DNA of 64,000 bases, from contig CM036767.1 of assembly GCA_020796225.1 (NCBI GenBank), positions 14,164,927 to 14,228,926 on the forward strand, written 5' to 3'. The notes beneath the pieces were generated by a model that worked only from the letters and a program-made list of their open reading frames with translations, ran no database searches and had not been told where the DNA came from. Positions 20,856 through 35,800 of the stretch are shown here, one piece after another (positions within the stretch are counted from its first letter, which is position 1; the number at the start of each line of letters is the position of its first letter). This stretch comes from Arion vulgaris. Taxonomy: Eukaryota > Mollusca > Gastropoda > Stylommatophora > Arionidae. Made by a program: the position numbers and the translations under genes.

Positions 20856-23800
20856 GTAAGCATTATAGCATTACTACATAAAGTATAATGGTAAACGTTA
20901 GTCAGTGCTGCCTAAAGAATTAGAGCATAGGAGTGCAGCAAACATGTTGTAGAATTCTATTTTAATTAGTTATAGATGGAAAGTATAATTTTAATTTGAT
21001 TTAGATGTTCTTGCTGCACAATTTATCATTGAAACAGTTGGTAAACATTAGTGTTACTACTTACAGTATGAGAGTATATATATCTATATCCTCTTCATGT
21101 TCTATTTTTTATCCATTCGCCTGCTATGAACACAGGTGTAGTCAAGGCGTCTAATATGACGCCTCTGATTTTTTATTGAAGGCTAGCTTTTCTTATCATT
21201 TTCCTCAATATTCAGGCAAGCCTTATTCCAACTTCAGAGGTGCTTGTAATTTAGATTTCCAAGTAGAGGATCGGAAAACCTGTAATCCAACCATATACTG
21301 TGTGTACACCAAACATTTTTTGTAGCTCAAATCTTCCTGTGTAAGAAAGAAACTAGAGTATCGAAGTGCAATGATGATGGTCCTATCAATGTCATATAAT
21401 ATGCTGTGTATATATAGCTATCTCAGTTCACTCCATCTCATCTGACAAAGCAATTTAATCATTTATTTTCAAAACAGGCATCGTATTACAATATGGAAAT
21501 GGAAAAGCTGTAGAGGATGTTATTTCACATTTGGCCCAGCGTCTGTTTGATAAAGTAAGTTGCATTGTAATCAGTAACACCATCTCTAACATTGCCAGGT
21601 TAAAGATATGTTTTTTTATTTCTGTGCGTTAGATTTAGCTTATTTTCCATTTTTTCCATGATATTTCTTCTTTGTCCTTAAGTAGACACCAGGTATAAAT
21701 GGGACACTTATGAGGATTATCTCATCTGTTCTTTTCAATGTCTTTTATGGACTGTCTTAACTCTTTCCACGCTTTAAGCCGCACACTGCGCCACGGTGGA
21801 AGTCCGTTGCACGCTTTAAGCCACACACTGCTCCATAGAGTTGCTTCCCTTGTAAGAAGTCTTTCTAGTTTTACTTCTACTATTTTTTAACCTTGTTATT
21901 CTATTGAGTTGTCCAGTTTTCTTCAATTTAGTATATAATAATATATATATGTTTATTTATTGATGAGTAGTTGGGATCGTAATTTAAAAATGTTTTTTTA
22001 AATTTTTACTTCCCTTGAATTAACTGCTTAAAAATTTAGGAAATAAATGGACGTGGAAAGAGTTAACTTACACTGAAACCTGTTCATTCTTTAATGTTGT
22101 CTGTCCATTACTTTTTCTTTCCGTCTAATTTTATCTTATTTTTTGACACTTCCCTGAAGGATAGGTTTTAGCAATGCCTGAAGATCTGGTTATGTGCTCA
22201 TATCATTAGTTATTATTTTTCATCACTGCTTTCACATATCTTAGAAGTTTTATCAGCCACAAAGGAAGAGCTGGATCTGACATTAAAAGCATACAGAGTA
22301 AACAAATGACTGAGTAAAGCATGAAGTGCGATCATGACATCAGAATACACTCCATTCTTCTCTGTTCTTGGTCACCTTCTGTATTGAGTTCCAGCTGGTA
22401 TTCATTTCTTTCAGTTTTTGTTTTACTGTCTCGTCCAAGTGTTTTTTTTTATTCTACATTTTCATTTACCCTCTGGTGTCCATCTCATTGCAGTTTTTGT
22501 GACAGAGTTAGTCTCCATGCATATCACATGTCCTGTCCATCTCTAACTTCTCTTTTGGATGATGGTGTTCATATTCAATTGCTGACATTGTGTAAGCAGT
22601 TCTTTGTTAGAGATAGTTTTTGGCTAGAACATGTGTAAGATCTTTCGCAGACAAGTTGTATGAAAAGTTCCATCATTCTCCAGCTTTCGGATCTGTAAAG
22701 TTGGTTTCACACAGCTGCGGTATATATTAATCTTAGTTCTGATGCAGCATTGGACTGATTTCCATACCGTCTGAAGGAGCATGAATGCCTTACTCAGTTT
22801 ACTTTTAATGTCAGATCCAACTCCTCCTTCGCGGCTGATAACATTTTCAAACTACTTGAAAGCAGTAGTATTTATGTTTTGAATAATAATAAAGCCCGGC
22901 GTGTTCATAGAGCGTTGGACGACGGTGTGACAAGCCCTCTGTGAGTGCGAGTTCAATTCCGTGGGCTGGCAGAAAAAGCCACAGTTTCTCCAGATTTACG
23001 GTGTTCATGGCACCGAGCCGAAGAGCTGAAAGCTCAAGTGTTTCTGGATCGGGGAAAAAACCAATAAAGTAATGAATCCTGATATATTACTTTTTACACA
23101 AGTTAGACAATTCTTTCATTCTCAGTGATTTCTGTTTCAGACTCCAGCAGTAAGAAAAACTGTGACTCAAGTTGTTGGAGGCTGGCTACTTGATCTACCT
23201 GACCGTTACTCCTACCATCACAGACTGATTCCTTTATTACTGACTAGCTTATCTGATGACCAGGCAGATATAAGAGAACTTGCTGATGGTCTTTGGCATG
23301 ATATTGGTTGGTAAATGTTCTCATTATTTATGAGGTCTACTGAAAGTTTAATCACTCCTCTGAAATGTTGCAGTATAAAGAGACTATACAGTAGAACCCG
23401 GTTATGTCGCCGGCCTAGGGGTTTGCCAAAAGCGTCGGGATAACCGATGATCGAGATAAACGAAAACCAATATGGCGGCAAAATATTAACATGTGCTTGA
23501 AATTTCTTTATGTACATGATGTGTTATTATAAATGAGAATGTACATGCACGTGTTATTTGTTTGATGAAGCGATCAGCATGCTATAAAAATGTACATACA
23601 TGTTTGCTAACAACAAAAGGCATATGTGCACCAACTAACAGCAGAAATTTACCAATATAAAATAAAAACCACCGTCGATTCTCGATAAAACCTTTATTTA
23701 TACAAACTGACACAGCTCTGAAAAGTATCGTACACACGGTTACTATGGTTTCTTTACAAAGTCTAAAATGCTTTGTTGCTTTTTGCCTTTAACAGTCTGC

Positions 23801-26800
23801 TTGAAAACAAATGCTTCAATATTATTTATGCTGTCTAAAACAGTTTCATCTCCTACAAAAGAACCATACCGTCGAATTTTCTGTAGCATTTCTACCACCT
23901 CACCAGCTGAGGGAATTGGTTCCAAATCTTCGTCCGCATCTTCTTCATCTTCTTTGTCATTGCCGCATGCAGATGTGCTTGCCAGTGCTGACTGCACACT
24001 TGATACAATGTCTTCATCGGTGATCACGCCATCAGTAACGACGTCTTTGTCGATTTCTATGTAATCTCGGAATTCCTGGACAGTGATGGCTAACTCCTGT
24101 GCCTCCTCTTCCAAGATAGCATCTGTAAGGCTTGATTTTTCTGCCACTTCCGCGAGTTCTTCTGCGGCTGCACAGAACTGTGCCTGAAACTCATCATCGG
24201 AAATATCCTGAATGACGCAGTGCATCCAGCAGTTTGAGATTGTTTCCTTCTTCACGTCATTCCAGGCTGATCTCAGGAAGTTCATTGCATCTAGAAGGGA
24301 AGGGGTGTACTGTGCCTTCTTTTCATCATGAAAGAAACTTACATGAGTCAACACCTGCCAATATTGGACTGTATATATTACTGTAGCATAAGTTAACACC
24401 CATGGTCATGGGGATCGAGATAACCAACGTTAAGTGGCAAATTTGGCCCTCTTTTGTGCTCGAGATATTCGGCGACATAAAAGAATCGAGATATCCGATG
24501 AGAAAATGCTAAGACAAAGAGAGAATTTGGCGGTTCCACTTCAAAAGCGCCGACTTAATAGGGTTGGCGAGTTAACCGAGGTCGAGATAAGTGGGTTCTA
24601 CTGTAGATGGATTCGCTTCATTGCATAAGGTCATCATGCAGTGGATACTGTCCTCACTGTGGAATACCAGGAAATGATACAACAGATCGGCTAGCTAATA
24701 CTGGTTGTATATTACCATGGCTCACAGGGGAGCAAAGAATAATACCACTGCGATCTACAAGGCATGTCGTAAGAGGCGACTGAGGTAGGAGTCTAGGAAG
24801 TTACCCTAGTAAATAAAAACGTCGCTGAAATCAAATGTGCTGGTCTATCTGTGGGCGCATAACTGGAACAACATACATTCGCTCTTAGGCTCAGACAAAG
24901 CCAACTATAAACTTATGAGCCTTCGGACTTGGGTAAGAATTATGGGACATCAGACCACCTGAACTACACCACATGACCTCGCATTCCAGTATTGGTGTAT
25001 ATAGACGAATTCATTTTAAAATCAACACAAAATGCTAAATTGAAGTTATATTATGCAACAAGTTAAGTTTAACAATAAGGAATATCAATATTATGAATAT
25101 TTTTCACCATTAAATAACCATAGGCTCACAGAATTGAGTAAAATTGCAAAAAAACATTCTATCAAACATCTGTAATTTCCAGCCCCCTTTTCTGATCTAA
25201 GTCAGGGAATACCTGGTCAATTGTCTGGCCTAGTTATCTAGAGTTGACTGTGGCACATATCACAAAGAATGGTTTAAAAAGTGGTTGATATGGAGTTTTC
25301 GAAGAAGAAGACTGGCTAAGGAAGATGCTGCCAGTTGGGAAAACCGAATGTATCCGTTACATTTTATCAAAAAGAAAAGAATGATTAAATCAATCAGATT
25401 GTCACCAATACTAACAGAGGATGACTATCAAAATCTGAATAAATTAGAACAAGTTGTCCTACTACGGCTTAGAGCAGAACATAATCGACTCCGCACCCTT
25501 TGTGTACAAAATTTATGATTGACAATTCATCTATGTGGACTGTCACCCCCAGACTGCAGAGCATATACTTCAAGACTGCCCTGAATATGATATGCTGAAT
25601 CAAACTCACTGACCTAGTGAAACAACAATGAAAAGACAACTACAGATCTCTATGTGAGCTACAAAAGACTCTGCATTTATACAAGAGGTATGCGAGGAAC
25701 TGCAAAATGCATGTAGCAAGTATGACCACCCCAAATCCACCCAAAATCGGGGGTCCCTGTGGTTAAGCCCTTTGCCTTGCGAGTCGAAGGTCGTGGGTTC
25801 GAATCCGGACTGCAGCCTTCTGTTCGTAGTGCAGTTTTTCCAGAGACCCTAGGATTGTTGCCAGAGCTACGGAGTTCGTGCTTTGTGCAATGCTCTCAGC
25901 TGGTGGGGTACCATTTCTGCGGAGAGGGACCCAGCCATATGGGGTAAAATCCAGTGCAACGAAGTCAATCCTTCAGCTTTTAAACGCTTTTTTTTAATAC
26001 CCCAAATCCAAAAGATGCTATAAATCACCTTACAAGACAAGAACAATTGTTTTCCGCCTTAGAACACAATGTGCCCCTGAATGCTCACCTACATCACATC
26101 CAACCAAAGATTGCCCCACAATGTCATCCGTGGGACTGACTATTCACAAGAAACTCAACACACCATATCTTCCAGTGCCCTGCACTCATTGACCGATGTC
26201 ACTAGTATCTACCTCCATACCCAGAAGTTGAAAACGCTTTCTATGCTAACATACCACAAATCAGACAGACTTGTAAATTCACTACCATGGTCTCAAGTTG
26301 AAGGGCAAATGCTCGGATGACAGCTGGATCGGAAAACTAAACTATGCAAGAGAAAATATTGAATATATAGACAATACTTCAAACCAACGAAAGAAAGAAT
26401 GGGGTTTCACACTATTTTGGCATACATTTATATTTTATTTAAATATGTTAATATCACATGATTTCAAATCGGTATATTTCTAATCTATATTAAATGAAAT
26501 ATACAGCACATTCACTTATGTCAGAAATGTATTCCTTCAGGTCTGAAATATGAAAGAGAAAATGAAGATGATCTTAAAGACAAGCTGGACTTTCCGACAG
26601 CCCAGGCCAGGCATTATCCCCCAGGAGGTAGGACAGACATTCATTATCGTGTGAATATATTTGTTTAAGTACAGGTACTTTGTCATCTTTCAATGAGATA
26701 ATTTTTCCATCAGACAGCCAATTCAATTTTATTTCAGGGGTATTTCTCTCTCTGCCTTTTTAACCCGGATTGGGACATAAGCCCTGAACCAACTCATACC

Positions 26801-29800
26801 AAATCTTCCTATCTCTAGCTATTTCCTGGAGCTCCCTCCAGTTATTTTATATTGTTAATCTCTGCTTCTAAATCTCGTCTCCGTGTATTTCTCGCCTCCT
26901 CTTCTTTCGCTGTCCTTGCGTGTCAGTTTAACATTTAACAGACAAATTACATAACCTCATCATAATATTTTTAGATATCACCACCGCATACTTTGTGTCA
27001 GATAGTCAGAAATGATAACAAATACAGAGTTCTGGAGAAGAACAGGACAGAAACCAATAAAATATATCAATATATATACTCAGTTATAGTCCTGCTCATG
27101 TTGTGCCGGGCCTGCACGGAAGCAAAGAATAGTTCTACTGCATGTCGTAGGAGGTGACTGAGGTAGGAGCTTAGTGAAGCTACCTTAGTAACTAAAAAGC
27201 GTTGCAGAAGATGTGCTGGCCTACTTGTAGGCGCATAAATGGCACAACATACTCTAGCTTTTAGACTCAGATCACAGACAAATCACAAAGAGTGGTTAAC
27301 AAGTGGTCGATATGAAGCATTTGAAGAAGAAGAAGTATGCCGTTTTGATTATACTCATGTTAGAATGCTATTAATCTTACTAAATTTGCTTTTGTTCAAT
27401 TCACAGTTGAGAGACCTACTCTAGGCTGTAGGATTCTAGTGAACCGTCACCTGTCAAAGATACTTCCAGCCCTTGTACGAGATTTAGGGGACTGGGTCGT
27501 GGAAACAAGAATCACCTGTGCATCTCTTCTGTACTGGTTGTTGATAAATGCTGAGGAGTACACAACACAGCATGTTGAAGGTTTGCTGAGTGGACTTGTC
27601 AAAGCCTGCCTTGATGAAGAACCAGCTGTTGTGAAGTCTGTAAGAATCACCTGCAGTCTTTAACACAATATTTTGATTGATATAGGTTTAGTTTAGTCGT
27701 CAGATCATCATCACTGCATGTCGTGCCCGTGTGGTGCCAGGGCCTGCAAAGAATAGTACCACTGTAACCTACAAGACATGTCGTAAGGGCGACTGAGGTA
27801 GGGGCCTAGGAAGCTGCCCTTGTAAAAAAAAAACGTCACAGAAATTGGATGTACTGGCCTACTTGTAGGCACATAACTGGCACAATGTACAATCACTCTT
27901 AGGCTCAGATCACATACAGTGGTTAACAAGTGGTCGATGTGGAGCATTTGGAGAAGAAGACGAAGACTGCATGACGAACCAATTAGTCCATAAGTGCTCA
28001 GATCTCCTCAGTATGTCTCTCAGCGTATGGCGAGTAACGTCACCAGTTCTTTGTTAAAGATTGATATAGGGAATAATGGTAAGTAAAAAAAGTAAAGGAA
28101 CCCTTTCATACCTCATGGTATATAGGGCAATACAGTGTTAGGCCTATATTTTTCATTGACCGTCGGCACACGATGGGTGATGTGGTCAGCATAACGCCGG
28201 CCGCCTTTACTTTCCCAGAGCATGTCTGGTACCCAGTTGAGGCTGGGTCGACCTGAGAGCCGTCACGGTCGGGAAAATTTCCACGCACACTGCAGGAGTT
28301 GAACCCAGACCACCAGCCTTGTGAAGCGAGTTCACTAACAACTACGCTACAGTGGCTCACAGGGAATAATGGTAGTGTGTATAAAATAAAAATATTGCTC
28401 AGGGGTCTATGGCAAAGTGTTTGTCTATCGTTCTGAAGGTTGTGGGTTCGAATCTAGACCAAGTCACATGTGAAATTTTTTCATAAGATCCCTAGGATTG
28501 TTGTTGGAGCTACGGAGTTCGTGCTTTGTGCAATACGCTCTGCAAATGACGTGTCATTTCTGTCAACAGGGATGGAACCATATTGGGTAAAACCTGGACC
28601 AGTGAAGTCAATCCCTCGCCTTTAGACCCTATTTCAAATTTTCCTTATAAGCTATCTATGCAGTATCAAAGCAGGCATTGAAGTGGGATGCAAAGGGTTC
28701 AAGAAGAGAGGTCAACCTAAGGAGACCCTGAAACGAACTTTGCTGAGAGAGGCAGGAAATATCGGTCTCAGTTCCATGGAGGAGATTGAGCGAGTTGCCC
28801 AGGATAGAGAGGTATGGAGAAATTACTTGCAGGCCCTGTGTAACGTATAACGGTACCAGAGGAATTATTATTATTATGTATGCAGTAAAACTGTAGCAAT
28901 GGCAAACCACGTAAAAACAAAGTACTGTTGTTTTACAAAATACAAAAACAATGTACAGTGACATTTCAACCAAAAGGCGAAGCAAATGGTACAACAAAAG
29001 CGAAGCAATTTAGACTTACCATACGACAGACATAACATAAAGGGTTTTAAAGCCGAAGGATTGACTTAATTGCACCTGGTTTTTACTCCTTATGGCTCTG
29101 TCCCTTTCCGCAGAAATAGCACACCACCTGCCGAAAGTATTGCACAAAGCACAAACTCCGTAGCACCAGCAACAATCCTAGAGGTCTCTGGAAAAACTGC
29201 ACTTGTGAACAGAACGGCGTGGTTCGGATTCGAACCTATGACCTTCGACTCACAAGGCAAAGGGCTTAGCCACAGAGACCCCTAGGACGTAACATATAGT
29301 CAGACAATAAATCCCTAATGGCTGTATATGTTATGTCTGCTGTATAGAAAGTCTAAATTGCTTCTCTTCTGTTGTATTCTTTGCTTCATAAAGAAGACCT
29401 TTTGGTAGAGATGTCACTGTATATTTTTTTTGTATTTTGTAAAACTACAGTACCTTGTTTTTATGTGTTTCACCATTTCACATTTTGCTCATCTCAGAAA
29501 GTCTGCATATCCCTTAAGTTGAAATACCATTCACAATTCTATCAGAATCATCCCGCTAAAAAATATGAGATGAATTTTGGTAATCTATTAAGCTAACTTT
29601 AATATTGCAACGCACTGATCTGATTATGGCAGTTAAGTGACAACTAATAAATTGCATATTTCTACCAACTCTCTGTTATCAATGTCAAACATGGTCCCTA
29701 ACTAAATCCCAAGAGAGAAAGATCACAACATGTGAAATGAACTGTTTAAGAAAAGCTGTCTATGCTACAAGACTGGATAGATTGAGAAATGGGAACAATA

Positions 29801-32800
29801 TAAATGTCGTTGGAATCATACCATGCATTCAACATATTAGTAGACAGCAAATAAAATGGTTTGATCTCCTAATGAGAATTAAACCAGATTGACTACCATC
29901 TCACGCCTATAACAACCGGCAACCCAAACACAGAGCTCGAGGAAGACCAAGAACCTGATGGATAGATAATATCACAGATATCCTGCAACATCAAAGACTA
30001 ACAACTACAGATGCAACATGTCTGGCACAGGATAGAAAACTGAAACTCCTCACAACACTTCATGTCACATGTGGATAAGACAAAACTGATCTGATCTCTA
30101 AAAATTATATTTTGTCACTAATTTTTCCTTCTTGTGTGCAGGTTAAAAAATGTGGTGAGCTTGTTGGCTATTTTGTACAGCCAGATATTTGGAAAAAGCT
30201 GGTATTGGTATCGCTACGACAGTCTCTTTCTTATGGTGTTGTCATGACAATGGCAGCCATTGTTAGAGGCAGTGAGCGTGCTGCCCTCCTTGAATATCAA
30301 GCAGATTTGGTGGCAGCTGTGTTGAACCCAGATGTGTGTCAAACAGTTGAAGCAAAGATGCACACAGAGGTAGGGCACTTGAACAAACATTGTGTGGTCA
30401 ATAATATATATTTTGCTAATTTAGACCAGTCACGGTGGTGGAGTTTAGGTTTCCCAAAGTGGGCGTACAGCACCCCCAGTGGGCCTGAAACATTCTGGGG
30501 AGGGGGCGATAGTGGATTCAGAAGAATGGGGGATGCTCACGCGATTAGGGTCGGTAGCTCCATAAGTAAGAAATTAATAATAAATATTTTAAAATAAATT
30601 ATTTTTGGGATTGAATGAATAATCATTTGAAATATGAATTCTGCATTTTAATTCATCTTATGCCCATCTTACACAATCCATTTTTTCATCAATTTTCTTT
30701 TCTTGCATATAATTATTTGAAAATTTACCAGGTATTACAGAAATACATATCAATTTTCTATGTCAAAGAGAAAATGTATATATGTGGGAGGGGGCGTTCG
30801 CAAACTATTATAATGTGAGGGGAGTTACAAATTTTATTTTGTGCAAAGTGGGTGGTGGGCTGAAAAAGTTTGGGAATCTATGGTATAGACTGCCCATAAT
30901 GGTGGAGTTTAGACATATTATTTATACCTCATAACTAAATATTATAATTAAATTGTAACTTGCAAGATAAAAAAAAACGAGTATCTTTGTATTATAACAA
31001 CAAAAACTTCATAATTTCCAGATCATAGATTTCTGCTCATCACTGCTGACGACCATGGAAGCAAATATTCAGGAAGTTAGCCAGCAACTTTTCAGCCTTC
31101 TGCTCACAGTCATGTCTATGTCTCAGAGTGAGGAGAGCATAGATATGGTATGTTTCTGAATGTCATTGGGAATGTTGTAGATATGGAGTTCACAATATGT
31201 TATATATTTATTGTACTTTTTTTTTAGATCCAGAAGCACTTGAGCTTTCAGCTCAAGCACTCAAGGTGCTCATGCACTGCAGCTGAGATCTTCTTGTGTA
31301 AGAAAGGGATCACAGCACACATGGTTACTCACCAAAGTGCAATGATGATGGTCCTATCAATCAAACAAACACTCTCACGATCACCTAAAAGACCAATGTA
31401 CCAGATCTCTCCATAAATTAATTCATGTGGAAATCTGATTCATACAGCCTTAGCATGGGTGGGTTTCATCACATCTTCAGCGCCATTTGGAGCTCTGATG
31501 CTTATCCTTCGGCAATGTGTCTGGATTCAGCCAGCGTTTACTGGTTCGCTCTCCGCTAGCCTTTGGCTGTCCCCAGCCGATCTGCAAGGCAGCAGGTTGA
31601 CTTCTACACATTTAGGACACATGCATCCGATTTCAACCAAACCTCCTTAGTCGCCTCTTACGACATACGTGGCAGGTAACAGTGGTTCTATTATTTACAC
31701 CCCAAATTTGGGGCCCGGTAACCACTCGGGCGACCTCTCCACCTTACTCTGCCCATGACCTCTCCACGTCCCTGACCTCTCCACCTTACACTGTCCCTGA
31801 CCTCCACCTTACACTGTCCCTGACCTCTCCACCTTACTCTGTCCCTGACCTCTCCACCTTACACTGTCCATGACCCCTCCACCTTACTCTGCCCATGACC
31901 TCTCCACCTTACTCTGTCCCTGACCTCTCCACCTTACACTGTCCCTGACCTCTCCACCTTACACTGTCCTTGACCTCTTCACCTTACACTGTCCCTGACC
32001 CTCCACCTTACTCTGCCCATGACCTCTCCACCTTACTCTGTCCCTGACCTCTCCACCTTACCTCTCCACCTTACACTGCCCCTGACCTCTCCACGTACAC
32101 TGTCCCTGACCCCTCCACTTACACTATTCCTGACCCCTCCACTTACACTATCCCTGATCTGTCCATACTTCACAGGTTGCACCAAGTCTGATTCACAATG
32201 TGCATCTCTACTTCTACTATTCTGTGCCAGTTTGTCTATGGTCATTCGTCTACCCTCCAGGTTCCATTGCATGCCATTTCTTGAACTAAATCTAGATATT
32301 TCCATCAAGAAAGTCACATACAAGGTGTTTATTAAAATAACCTTGCAAATTTTATGTATCATTAGGCAAAGTTATGCTTGGACAAGCTTGCCGCAGCCCA
32401 AGGATTAACAGGCAGGACACAACTCTTTGAAAATCATACTAAGTCTCTTATAGATTCATTTGGAGAAAGCATTCAAATGTGGACAAATCATTCACCTGAA
32501 AGGCACATCTTTGATACATTGTTAGTTGAAGCAGGTAAGAGAAGACAAGTTACAACCAGATTCAGATTGTTTTACTGATATTAACTCTGTAATTTATAAC
32601 TATACTTGCACCTCGGAGGTCAGAAACGGCACACCTGTATGGCAAGGGGGCACTAATGAAAAGGAAAGCGAGCCTTTACACAAAATTCAGTGATAAGCGC
32701 ATACCAGGTGCCCTGACTATGTCTGAATTCATAGCAGGCGAAAGCAAGATAAGAACTATACTTGCTAAAGTTAAACTTCTATTCCTATCGGAGACAGGCG

Positions 32801-35800
32801 ATAAAACGTAGGTCCCGTGTTCAAATTGAGCATGTAAAAGAATCCTTCGCAGTTCAAAATCTGGCTGGAAAGCTTCAGCCCGGGCAAAATTCATTTAAAA
32901 GATTAAAAATAAAATTCCTACAAAATACTTTCACTATCTTCTAAATTACATCGTGGACCCTCGCCGGCGCTACAAAGCTCATGCACTGCAGCTGAGATCT
33001 TCCTGTGTAAGAAAGGGATCACAGCACACATGGTTACTCACCAAAGTGCAATGATGATGGTCCTATCAATCAAACAAACACTCTCACGATCACCTAAAAG
33101 ACCAATGTACCAGATCTCTCCATAAATTAATTCATGTGGAAATCTGATTCATGCAGCCTTAGCATGGGTGGGTTTCATCACATCTTCAGCGCCATTTGGA
33201 GCTCTGATGCTTATCCTTCGGCAATGTGTCTGGATTCAGCCAGCGTTTACTGGGTTCGCTCTCCGCTAGCCTTTGGCTGTCCCCAGCCGATCTGCAAGGC
33301 AGCAGGTTGACTTCTACACATTTAGGACACATGCATCCGATTTCAACCAAACCTCCTTAGTCGCCTCTTACGACATGCTTGGCAGGTAACAGTAGTTCTA
33401 TTCTTTACAACCCAAATTTGGGCCCCGTAACCACTCGGGCGACTGACAGTCTAAAATTTTGTATCCTATTAAGTAGTTGTCAATGTGCACTGACAGTTTT
33501 TAAAGAACTTGTTCATGTCATGTTTTATCTGTCCCATTTGCTTTGTTCCATTCTATGATAGCACCATATATCTTTACCAACACTGACTTTTATTTATGTT
33601 CTCATATTTGCAGGTCCAGTTGTAGGACGACACTTGGAGGACATCATTCCCATATTTGTTGTCAACCTTGATCCAAACAAAGATGCAGAATTGAGACTCA
33701 AATTCTTTTCTCTCGTCTCTCACCTTATCATGGCAGCACCAGTAACTGTGGACTCTGATCAGCACTTTACAGATTTTGCTGACATTGTGGTGAAAGACAT
33801 GATTTTGCCAAATTGTGTATGGAAAGCAGGAAAGACAGCTGGTGCTATACGTACCACTGCTATATCTTGTATGTGGGCATTGCTACAGAGTGGGCTGTTG
33901 ACAAGAGACAAGGTAAGTGGAAGTCATTTTGGAATGTTTCAGTGTTATTCTTCTTCAATCTCTGGTCGCATGCGCATAGTTTACTGCGAACCACAAACTG
34001 GCTGTCAGGTTTCCCCAAAGTTTAGTTTCTGGGTCAACTGGGTGTGACCACATGTTGCTTCTCAGCTCACCCAGGAGAGGACAGTCTTGCAGGACATGCT
34101 CAGAGCATGTGTGTGTTCCGCTTGCTAACACTGGCAGAGGGTTATTCCTAGTCTATGTGTCTCTCGCGCGTTCACCGCCCAGACTGATGTACCAGATTTC
34201 CCCAGAAATTCTATTCATTTTGGAAATCTGATTCATGCAGCCTTAGCATTGGTGTGTTTTAGGTCACATCTTCAGCACCATTGGGAGCTCTGGTGCTTAT
34301 CCTTCGACAATGTGTCCGGTTTCAGCCAGCGTTTGCTCGGTTAGCTCTCCGTTCTGTAGCCATCTAGTGTTGTTAACGGTGTGGGGTAGCTAGCCCCACT
34401 CCCAACCTCCTTAGTCGTCTCTTACGACATGCGTGGCAGGTAACAGTGGTTCTATTCTTTACACCCCAATTTGGGCCCCGGTAACCACTCAGGCGATGTA
34501 AGTGTCTGTTGAGTCTTCCAGTGTTCAAGATCAATATCTTTATACGTTGGACAGGCCCATGTGCGCACCACCATCCAATACAACAGTCCTATTAATGTTT
34601 CCGCATCCATTTTGCCTAGAATTTCTCCTCTGTCTATCCGCAGACTGACACCGCCCTGCTTGCACATGTCTCTAGGAAGAAGAAATATAACATACAAAAT
34701 TATGATAATATTTATAAACAAGATGCTTTGAGCATAGGTGTCGACTGAAAAAAAAAACTGTATAGTATGTTATTGAACTGATGTCACAGTACTCTGGGCA
34801 GACCCATAGGTGCTCTGTATCCTCTAACAGATGTCAGAGGGGATGTATAAAAATATATCCAGCAGCATATGCTATTATGGCTGGCATAGGTGATCATGTA
34901 TCTCCACAATTGTCTTTCTTTAGTATAGACTTTCCATTCTGATCCGTTCTGGGATATGAGGAGCAATAAGAACACAGTATACTACTGTATTATGTTGAAT
35001 AAATTATCAAACTCAACCCTGCACACAAATCACCAGATGATGGTAGAATAACAGCAGAAGTTACTGCTAGTAGGCATGCTTGTAGTATTCTGATCTTTGT
35101 TTTTTTCTACCCATTCCATACTGTTTTTATTTGTTTAAGTTCTTGTGGTCTAAACGCCACACTACATGGCATTTTTTTATAGTACAAACAAATGCCCTAG
35201 TCCACTAAGAGTTAACTATAACTACCTGACCAGTATTGCCCTAATAAATAGCCTCAACCTCTAGAAACTGTTCTGTATACTTCACTTTGCCATATATTTT
35301 AACTAGAAATCTCCAGTTTGAGTAGAAGAAGATATTTTAAAGAAAGCAAATTTCTCTTTTAATGTGGTGTAGGACTGGGGGATATGAGCATGTGGAATTT
35401 AATGGCTAGTACAGTTGCTGCGAAACTGTTGAGGTTATGACGTTTTCATTATGCCCCGACATAAAAAAATTCATTGGCCGTACTAGCGATTTAACCCGAG
35501 TCTCTTGAATGGGAACCCGCCTGCTAATCCATTCGGCCAGGCACTTCACCCAAAGAAGATATTTAATTAAAATCGTGGCATATCCTTTACAGGACGTAGC
35601 CATCAACCAAACGTGGACAATGAGCAAAGCGCAGTCACAAAAATAGCTACATGTGAAATGCGTTGCCTGAGAAAAGTTACCAACAACACAAGAAAAGACA
35701 GAATCACCAACATCAGCATAAGAAAGAAAGTTGGCACAAAACCGTGCTTGAATTACATAGATAAACAAAGAATGAAGTGGTTTGGCCACTTAATAAGAAT

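Noticed and set aside
23141..23310. exon 3 of DNAAF5 ending at the stronger donor GTAAAT (23311)
   Set aside because: It would shift the frame and give a stop within exon 4; the phase-compatible donor at 23307 keeps the family sequence.
23743..24399. 218-codon minus-strand frame as a host gene
   Set aside because: It lies inside inverted ends with TA flanks and has the pogo/Tigger C-terminal motif, so it is listed as a transposase pseudogene.
31735..32165. CRISPR-like regular repeats (also the arrays at 38950, 41190 and 54500)
   Set aside because: Units are directly tandem with no unique spacers, and the DNA is clearly eukaryotic.
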